Assembly: GCF_014138625.1 (NCBI RefSeq)
Contig: NZ_JACJHY010000014.1
Coordinates: 1-64,000 of the forward strand
Source of the DNA: Aminobacter ciceronei
GTDB taxonomy: Bacteria > Pseudomonadota > Alphaproteobacteria > Rhizobiales > Rhizobiaceae
Direction: 5' to 3'
DNA length: 64,000 nucleotides
Both the position numbers and the translations under genes were made by a program. The notes below the pieces were generated by a model, which did no database searches, was not told the origin of the DNA, and was given only the letters and a program-made list of their open reading frames with translations. How positions within the stretch are numbered: position 1 is the stretch's first letter; every line of letters begins with the position of its first letter. Positions 58,594-64,000 of the stretch are shown piece by piece.

Positions 58594-59937
58594 ATGCCTA
58601 TCGGCGTCAGCCATTCGGACAGGGAAACGGCGGATCTGGCCTTCACCGATGCCTTGACCGGGCTGGGCAACCAGCGTCGTTTCTTCGACAAGGTCGAAAG
58701 GCTGATCGGCGACCGCGCCGAGGACCCCGCGCCGTTCACCGTCGGCATCCTCGATCTCGACGGCTTCAAGCCGATCAACGACCTGTTCGGACACCGCGCC
58801 GGCGACGACATCCTGATCCAGGTGGCGATGCGGCTGCGCGCCGCCTGCGATGGCTATTCGGCGGTGGCGCGTATCGGCGCCGACGAGTTCGCCTTCCTCT
58901 ACCCGCTGGTGTTCTCAGAGGATGCGGCGGCCGAGAAAGCGCGCATGCTGATCGAAATCCTGTCGGCACCTTACGATGTCGGCGAGCGCACGGCGCGCTT
59001 GTCGGCGTCGGTCGGCTGCTCGCTGTTCCATTCGAGCGACGACACCACCGAGACGCTGGTGCGCAAGGCCGAGACAGCACTTTACCACGCCAAGCGCTCG
59101 GGTCGCGGCCGCGTCGTCGTCTACACCCGCGAGATGGAGGAGGCGGCCAAGCGCGTCACCCGAATCGAGCAGGCGCTGCGCCGTGCGGTTGCCGCCGGCG
59201 ATGTCGCGCCGCATTTCCAGCCGATCGTCGATCTCAACAGCCGCCGCACCATCGGTTTCGAGGCGCTGGCACGCTGGACCGACCGCGACCTCGGCTTCGT
59301 TTCGCCGGCAGTCTTCATTCCGATCGCCGAGGAGCGCGGCATCATCGGCCCGCTGTCGCAGCTGGTGCTGCGCAAGGCGGCGGAAGCGGCGCGCAGCTGG
59401 CCGAAGGAAATGTTCCTGTCATTCAATCTGTCGCCGTCGCAGCTGGTCGACCAGAACACCGGCCTGCACATTCTGTCGATCCTCGAGCGCACCGGCTTCG
59501 ACCCGCGCCGCCTCGAGATCGAGATCACCGAAACCGGCCTGATGACCGATCCCGCCTCGGCCGAAAAGATCGTCGAGGATCTCAGGCGGGTCGGCATCCG
59601 TGTCTCGCTCGACGATTTCGGCACCGGCCAATCGTCGCTCGGGCGCCTGCGCGAATTCCGCTTCGACAAGCTCAAGATCGATCGCGCCTTTGTTGCCTCG
59701 ATCCTCGAAGACCGGCCGTCCGAACACATCATCCGCGCCATCCTGGCGATGTGCGAAGGCCTCGGCATGGATGTCGTCGCCGAAGGCATCGAGATGGAGG
59801 CGCAGGCGGAACGGCTGACGCAGTTCGGCTGTGCCGGCGGGCAGGGTTATCTGTTCGGCCGTCCGGCCGACGCCGCCGCCACGCTCGGCTATCTGCGCGA
59901 AGCCCATCGCGGCGGGAGCTTCGCCCGGGCGGTCTGA
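58594..59937 (+). CDS. GGDEF-EAL protein with degenerate GGDEF site
   Basis: A 447-residue soluble protein. The N-terminal GGDEF domain has GILDLDGFKPIND, but the active-site motif is GADEF (about 95-99), with Ala for the second Gly, so cyclase activity is doubtful. The EAL domain is complete: GFEALARW, ITETGLM, DDFGTGQSSL and KIDRAF, with the catalytic glutamates present. It is probably a cyclic-di-GMP phosphodiesterase with a GTP-sensing GGDEF. ATG 58594 is chosen; the frame continues to a TTG at 58519. The gap 58405-58593 shows no other feature. Confidence 0.88.
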   Translation: MPIGVSHSDRETADLAFTDALTGLGNQRRFFDKVERLIGDRAEDPAPFTVGILDLDGFKPINDLFGHRAGDDILIQVAMRLRAACDGYSAVARIGADEFAFLYPLVFSEDAAAEKARMLIEILSAPYDVGERTARLSASVGCSLFHSSDDTTETLVRKAETALYHAKRSGRGRVVVYTREMEEAAKRVTRIEQALRRAVAAGDVAPHFQPIVDLNSRRTIGFEALARWTDRDLGFVSPAVFIPIAEERGIIGPLSQLVLRKAAEAARSWPKEMFLSFNLSPSQLVDQNTGLHILSILERTGFDPRRLEIEITETGLMTDPASAEKIVEDLRRVGIRVSLDDFGTGQSSLGRLREFRFDKLKIDRAFVASILEDRPSEHIIRAILAMCEGLGMDVVAEGIEMEAQAERLTQFGCAGGQGYLFGRPADAAATLGYLREAHRGGSFARAV

Positions 59938-60085
59938 CCGCCATGTCCTGACATCACTTCTCGCGTCGCGCGGTGGCTGTGCTGCACCCGTCGCGAACAC
60001 AAGGTCGGGGCGCCGGTCCGGGAGCATGGCGTGATAGATTGTTCCCGTTCGAGGCTCCGGCAGGATGCTCCGAATTTTCCGTGAG

Positions 60086-60135
60086 CGAGCACGATCTTCT
60101 CCGAAAACCGGTTCCCACTTCTTGCGATCTTGCTC
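60086..60135. repeat. Rhizobial intergenic palindrome
   Basis: A 50-bp element with the core CCGAAAACCGGTTCCCACTT, flanked by imperfect arms (GAGCACGATCTT ... GCGATCTTGCTC). I recognise it as a palindrome dispersed in many Rhizobiales genomes. It lies in the 59938-60191 gap, which otherwise holds only the upstream region of the galactose operon. Confidence 0.75.
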
Positions 60136-60191
60136 TATGACGGTGGGCATGTCCGGCTTTGGGGGAAGTGGGCGAGGCGAGGGGAAAGATC

Positions 60192-60959
60192 ATGATGCCA
60201 TCGGCACGTTTTCCTGATCTCGAGGGCCAGTCGGTGCTGATCACTGGTGGCGGCACCGGCATCGGTGCGTCGCTGACCGAGGCGTTTGTCCGGCAGGGCG
60301 CGAAGGTCGCCTTCATCGACATCGCGCTGAAGCCGAGCCAGGAGCTGTGTGACGAGATCGAGCAGGCGACCGGCAACCGGCCGCTCTATCTGCGCGCCGA
60401 CCTTCGCGACATCTCGGAGCTGCGCCGGGCCGTCGGCCGGGCCGAGGAAGAGCATGGCCCGGTGACGGTTCTGGTCAACAACGCTGCCAACGACCTGCGC
60501 CACGAGGTATCAGATGTCACTCCCGAGAGCTGGGACGAGAACCAGGCGGTGAACATCAGGCCGCATTTCTTCACCATCCAGGCGGTGGCGCCGGGCATGG
60601 TCAAGGCCGGCGGCGGCTCGATCATCAATTTCAGCTCGACCTCCTATATGCTCAACATCGGCGCCATGCCGGCCTACACGGCGGCAAAGGCTGCGATCGT
60701 TGGCCTGACCAAGGGGCTTGCCGGGCGCTACGGCCCCGACAACATCAGGGTCAATGCGGTGGCGCCGGGCTGGGTGATCACCGAGCGGCAGCGCGAATTG
60801 TGGGTCAGCGAGAAGTCGCTCAAGGCGCATATCTCGCGCCAGTGCATCAAGCGGATGATGCTGCCGGAAGACATGGTCGGGCCGGTGCTTTTCCTGGCTT
60901 CGGACGCGTCGAAAATGCTGACGGCACAGACGCTGATCGTCGATGGAGGTATCTTGTGA
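60192..60959 (+). CDS. SDR dehydrogenase, probable D-galactose 1-dehydrogenase
   Basis: A 255-residue short-chain dehydrogenase. The cofactor loop TGGGTGIG is near residue 20, VNNAAND is present, and the catalytic set Ser, Tyr and Lys is visible in NFSSTSY and AYTAAKAAI. The C-terminus LIVDGGIL is typical. As first gene of an operon with dgoK, dgoA and a lactonase, it most likely oxidises D-galactose (or L-arabinose) to the lactone; this is inferred from context. The start is ATG 60192, after GAGGGGAAAG; ATG 60195 is equally possible. Its stop overlaps dgoK. Confidence 0.85.
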   Translation: MMPSARFPDLEGQSVLITGGGTGIGASLTEAFVRQGAKVAFIDIALKPSQELCDEIEQATGNRPLYLRADLRDISELRRAVGRAEEEHGPVTVLVNNAANDLRHEVSDVTPESWDENQAVNIRPHFFTIQAVAPGMVKAGGGSIINFSSTSYMLNIGAMPAYTAAKAAIVGLTKGLAGRYGPDNIRVNAVAPGWVITERQRELWVSEKSLKAHISRQCIKRMMLPEDMVGPVLFLASDASKMLTAQTLIVDGGIL

Positions 60960-61897
60960 GTGCTACCCCTACGATAGCGGCCGTTGACTGGGGCACGACC
61001 AGGCTGCGTGTCTGGCTGCTCGACGCCAAGGGCGCGGTGCTGGACGAACGGCGCAGCGACGAGGGCTTGCTCACGGCGCAGCACAAGGGTTTTGCCACGG
61101 TTCTCGACAGGCAGCTGCAGGACATGGGCGCTGCGAAGGACCTGCCGGCGATCGTCTGCGGCATGGCAGGTGCGCGCCAGGGCTGGGTCGAGGCGCCTTA
61201 TGTCGACGTGCCGTCGTCGCTGGGCGACATTCTGGGCGCCGCCGTGCCCGTGTCGGGTGCCGGCCGCGACGTCCGCATCGTGCCGGGACTGGCCCAGCGC
61301 GACCCGCGGGCGCCCGATGTCATGCGCGGCGAGGAGACCCAGCTCGCCGGCATTGCCGCCCTGATCGGAGCGGGCAGCCATCTCGTCTGCATGCCCGGCA
61401 CGCATTGCAAATGGGTGACCGCCGCGGGCGGCGCCATCCAGGGTTTCGGCACCTGGCCGACCGGCGAGATGTTCTCGGTGCTGGCTCAGCATTCGATCCT
61501 GCGCCACTCGATCGGCGACAAGCCGGCAAAGGTGTCGCCGGACAGCAAGGTCTTCCGCGACTGGTGCGGGGAAGCGCTGTCCGACGGCGACATCGGCGCG
61601 AGATTGTTCGGCATCCGCGCCGCCGGCCTGCTCTCCGGACTCGGCCAGGAGGATGCGGCAGCGGCACTTTCGGGCCTGCTGATCGGCGCCGAGGTTGCCT
61701 CGGCGGTCAGGCGCTTCGGCCGGCGCGAAACGCCTGTCGTGCTTGTCGTCTCCGGCGCGCTGGGCGGGCTCTACGCCGAGGCGATGCGCCTCGCCGGCAT
61801 TGCGGTGACGATCGCCGATGCCGATGAAGCGGTGCTGGCCGGCCTGGTGGCCGCTGCCCGCCGCAATGGGATGCTGGCTGAAGGAGTGGCTGAATGA
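60956..61897 (+). CDS. dgoK: 2-dehydro-3-deoxygalactonokinase
   Basis: A 313-residue ATP-dependent sugar acid kinase of the DgoK family that phosphorylates 2-dehydro-3-deoxygalactonate. The N-terminal phosphate loop VDWGTTRLRVWLLD, the CGMAGARQGWVEAPY motif and the PGTHCKWV segment identify it. The best start is GTG 60956, overlapping the SDR stop (GTGA), with GGAGG upstream; the open frame extends further but is not family-like. dgoA starts inside its last codon. Confidence 0.93.
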   Translation: MSATPTIAAVDWGTTRLRVWLLDAKGAVLDERRSDEGLLTAQHKGFATVLDRQLQDMGAAKDLPAIVCGMAGARQGWVEAPYVDVPSSLGDILGAAVPVSGAGRDVRIVPGLAQRDPRAPDVMRGEETQLAGIAALIGAGSHLVCMPGTHCKWVTAAGGAIQGFGTWPTGEMFSVLAQHSILRHSIGDKPAKVSPDSKVFRDWCGEALSDGDIGARLFGIRAAGLLSGLGQEDAAAALSGLLIGAEVASAVRRFGRRETPVVLVVSGALGGLYAEAMRLAGIAVTIADADEAVLAGLVAAARRNGMLAEGVAE

Positions 61898-62529
61898 GCG
61901 TGACTGCACCGTTCCCCGAGCTTGGCCGCGGGCTGGTTGCCATCCTGCGCGGACTGAAACCGGAGGAGGCGCTTGGCGTTGGCCAGGCGGTGTTCGATGC
62001 CGGTATCGAGGCGATCGAGGTGCCGCTCAATTCGCCCGATCCGTTCCGCTCGATCGAGATCCTGGCCAGGGCGCTGCCTGCGGCACTGGTTGGCGGCGGC
62101 ACCGTGGTGTGGGCCAAGGATGTCGATCGGCTTCACGATGCCGGCGGGCGGCTGCTGGTCAGCCCCAACATCGATGCCGAGGTGATGGGCCGCGCGGGTG
62201 CGCACAAAATGGTGACGATGCCCGGCGTGATGACGCCGACCGACGCGTTCCTGGCTCTGCGGCTGGGCGCCTCGGCGCTGAAGTTTTTCCCGGCGAGCGT
62301 GCTCGGGCCAGGCGGCATTTCGGCGATCCGTGCCGTGCTGCCCAGGGAGACGCAGGTCGGTGTCGTCGGCGGCGTGTCCGAGGTCGATTTCGCCGCCTAC
62401 GCCAAGGTCGGTGTACAATTGTTCGGGCTCGGCTCCAGCCTCTACAAACCCGGCATGAGTGCTGCCGACGTCGGCGAACGCGCCCGGGCGGCAGTGGCCG
62501 GCTGGGACGCCATCGGCAAGGGTGCCTGA
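61894..62529 (+). CDS. dgoA: 2-dehydro-3-deoxy-6-phosphogalactonate aldolase
   Basis: Class I aldolase of 211 residues that splits KDPGal to pyruvate and glyceraldehyde 3-phosphate. The KDPG-aldolase fold is recognised from VAILRGLKPEEA, the catalytic Glu in IEAIEVPLNSPDP and the Schiff-base lysine in ALKFFPASVLG. It starts at ATG 61894, overlapping dgoK by 4 nt, and ends one base before the lactonase start. Confidence 0.94.
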   Translation: MSVTAPFPELGRGLVAILRGLKPEEALGVGQAVFDAGIEAIEVPLNSPDPFRSIEILARALPAALVGGGTVVWAKDVDRLHDAGGRLLVSPNIDAEVMGRAGAHKMVTMPGVMTPTDAFLALRLGASALKFFPASVLGPGGISAIRAVLPRETQVGVVGGVSEVDFAAYAKVGVQLFGLGSSLYKPGMSAADVGERARAAVAGWDAIGKGA

Positions 62530-62530
62530 C

Positions 62531-63400
62531 ATGGCGGCCAGCATCCTGTCCGACGAGACCTGCGAGCTCGGCGAGGGCCCGACCTACGATCCCGCCACCG
62601 ACACGCTTTACTGGTTCGACATACTGGCGAGCCGGATGCTGGAGAAGAAGCTGTCCGGCGGGCAGACGCGCATCCACCAACTGGACGAGATGGCGAGCGC
62701 GATCGCCACGATCGACGGCGAGCGCCAGCTGCTGCTCACCGAAACCGGGTTGCATGTCCGCGATGCTACGACCGGCAAGCTCAAGCTGCATATGTCGGTC
62801 GAAGCCGCCAATGCCGACACGCGCTCGAACGACGCGCGTGTGCATCCGTGCGGCGCGCTGTGGTTCGGCACCATGGGCAAGAAGGCCGAGGCCGGTGCCG
62901 GCGCCATCTACTGGTTCTTCCGTGGCGAGCTCAGGCTGCTTTTTCCGGCGATCAGCATTCCCAATTCGATCTGCTTCAGCCCGGACGGCAAGACCGCCTA
63001 CTACACCGACACGGCGGTCAACCTGCTCTACCGCCTCGACTGCGATGCCGACACCGGTCTGCCGCTCGGCGAGCCGAAGCTGTTTGTTGATCGGCGCGGC
63101 GACAGGGGCGGCATCGACGGCTCGGTCGTCGACCGCGACGGGGTGCTGTGGAACGCCAGCTGGGGCGGCGGCCGCGTCGACGCCTATGCGCCCGACGGCA
63201 AGCTGGTGCGCAGCGTGCCAGTGCCGGCGGTGCAGACCTCGTGCCCGGCCTTCGTCGGGCACGCCGCCGACCGGATGGTGGTGACCTCGGCGGCCGAAGG
63301 CATGAGCGCCAAAGCGCGCCGGGCGGATCCGCATGCCGGCAAGACCTTCCTGCTCGACATCCAGGTCAATGGTCGGCATGAGCCGAACGTACTGATCTGA
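62531..63400 (+). CDS. SMP-30/gluconolactonase-family lactonase
   Basis: A 289-residue six-bladed beta-propeller. The metal-binding Glu is in CELGEGPTYDP near the N-terminus, followed by SNDARVHPCGALWFGTMG, IPNSICFSPDGKTAYYTDT and DGSVVDRDGVLWNASWGGG, all diagnostic for the SMP-30 family. It would hydrolyse the galactonolactone made by the SDR enzyme. With dgoK and dgoA the operon covers the De Ley-Doudoroff route except for galactonate dehydratase, which is not in the window. Confidence 0.92.
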   Translation: MAASILSDETCELGEGPTYDPATDTLYWFDILASRMLEKKLSGGQTRIHQLDEMASAIATIDGERQLLLTETGLHVRDATTGKLKLHMSVEAANADTRSNDARVHPCGALWFGTMGKKAEAGAGAIYWFFRGELRLLFPAISIPNSICFSPDGKTAYYTDTAVNLLYRLDCDADTGLPLGEPKLFVDRRGDRGGIDGSVVDRDGVLWNASWGGGRVDAYAPDGKLVRSVPVPAVQTSCPAFVGHAADRMVVTSAAEGMSAKARRADPHAGKTFLLDIQVNGRHEPNVLI

Positions 63401-63559
63401 GGCGCGGCAAGCGCCCGCTCTGCAGTCCTTCAACTGGCGGGCCTTGTCGCCCGGACGATGGCAACAGGTCGGTTTTCCGGCAAGCCTGAGACGACGGGGA
63501 TGCCATTGTCGTGCACCGGCGAAGTGCTTCCGCGCCGCTCGCATGCAGGAACAGTGTCG

Positions 63560-64000
63560 ATGGCCGGACAAAAACCGACGCTTTTTCTCGTCCATGAGCC
63601 GGAGCGTGCGTGTTCGGAGCGATTGCTCGATGACGGCTTCTCGGCCCAGGCGGCGATGGAGATCTCGTCCTATCTGGCGCAGTCGACCGACATGGTGCCG
63701 GAGTTCAGCGCCCTAGATGAAGCATGCGCCAGGCGTGGCCTCGATTTTCGCGCCGTCGAACTGGACGATGCGGCAGCGGTGCTGGCATCAGTTGACCGTG
63801 GCGCCAGCCTGGTGTGGACGCTGACCGACGGCATTGCTTTTTTCCGTGGCGGTGCCGCACCGGCACTTGCCCGGCTGAACGGCTTGCGCACCATCGGCGC
63901 CGACGACAGCCTGTTTGCGCTGTGCCAGGACAAGTTTCGTGCCGGTTCCGTGCTATCGGCTCTCGGCCTGCCGGTGCCGGCGGCGGGCCTCGTGCGCGGC
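63560..64000 (+). CDS. ATP-grasp-like protein, N-terminal part (cut by window end)
   Basis: An open frame from ATG 63560 to the window edge, at least 147 residues. The segment SLVWTLTDGIAFFRGGAAPA followed by LNGLRTIGADDSLFALCQDK resembles the pre-ATP-grasp domain of D-Ala-D-Ala-ligase-like enzymes, where the lysine starts the nucleotide-binding domain. AGGA lies about 9 nt before the ATG. The catalytic part is beyond the edge, so the function cannot be set. The 159-bp gap after the lactonase gene shows no clear terminator. Confidence 0.65.
   Translation, partial: MAGQKPTLFLVHEPERACSERLLDDGFSAQAAMEISSYLAQSTDMVPEFSALDEACARRGLDFRAVELDDAAAVLASVDRGASLVWTLTDGIAFFRGGAAPALARLNGLRTIGADDSLFALCQDKFRAGSVLSALGLPVPAAGLVRG

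Overview
The window is 64 kb of GC-rich chromosomal DNA from an alphaproteobacterium of the order Rhizobiales (Hyphomicrobiales), most likely Phyllobacteriaceae such as Mesorhizobium or Aminobacter. This rests on protein families and gene order recognised by eye, not on a database search. Typical landmarks are pckA divergent from chvI-chvG; the hprK / EIIA-Man / HPr block running into ahcY and divL; addBA-trxA facing folC-accD-trpABF; and a rhizobial pmtA. Rhizobial intergenic palindromes lie near 25.9, 39.6 and 60.1 kb. Nearly everything is core genome. I see no insertion sequence, prophage, CRISPR array, tRNA or rRNA gene.

Layout. 0-6 kb: pckA (minus), then the ChvI/ChvG two-component system and the regulatory PTS proteins HprK, EIIA-Man and HPr. 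6-10.2 kb: ahcY behind a perfect 7-2-7 palindrome, then a DivL-type kinase whose phospho-acceptor histidine is tyrosine. 10.2-19.5 kb: a TsaE-AmgK fusion, MurU (cell-wall sugar recycling), AddB and AddA (double-strand-break repair) and thioredoxin, mostly coupled by 4-nt overlaps. 19.5-24.9 kb (minus): folC, accD, trpA, trpB, trpF and a possible small upstream gene. 25-29.4 kb: a LysR regulator, a YgjP-type metallopeptidase, a DUF2852 protein, a BenE-type transporter and an alpha/beta hydrolase. 29.5-35.7 kb: infC with a rare ATT start, a membrane methyltransferase, rpmI-rplT, then pheS, an ASCH-domain gene and pheT, linked by ATGA overlaps. 35.7-41 kb: a nucleotidyltransferase-like gene, cytochrome b561, YceI, an oxidoreductase, a spermidine-synthase-like protein and HtpX (minus). 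41-48 kb: dnaK, an acyltransferase, dnaJ, pmtA, an FMN reductase, pyrF and a DUF1330 protein. 48-54 kb: intracellular PHA depolymerase, a BTLCP cysteine peptidase under a candidate CtrA box, comM and a PAS-GGDEF protein. 54-60 kb: a FloR/CmlA-type phenicol exporter, a VOC protein, gshB, a TetR regulator divergent from a membrane protein, and a GGDEF-EAL protein. 60-64 kb: an operon for oxidative galactose catabolism (SDR dehydrogenase, dgoK, dgoA, SMP-30 lactonase) and the start of an ATP-grasp-like gene cut by the window end.

The most striking signal is in the gap before the FloR-like gene. A nine-codon ORF at 53936-53965 encodes MGTAKSADR. This closely resembles the leader peptide of the chloramphenicol-inducible cmlA gene, MSTSKNADK as I recall it. 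Its stop codon abuts an 11-bp hairpin. A second hairpin covers the region before the exporter's start codon, and the two share a complementary GC-only hexamer. This looks like an intact drug-sensing attenuator on a chromosomal phenicol exporter.
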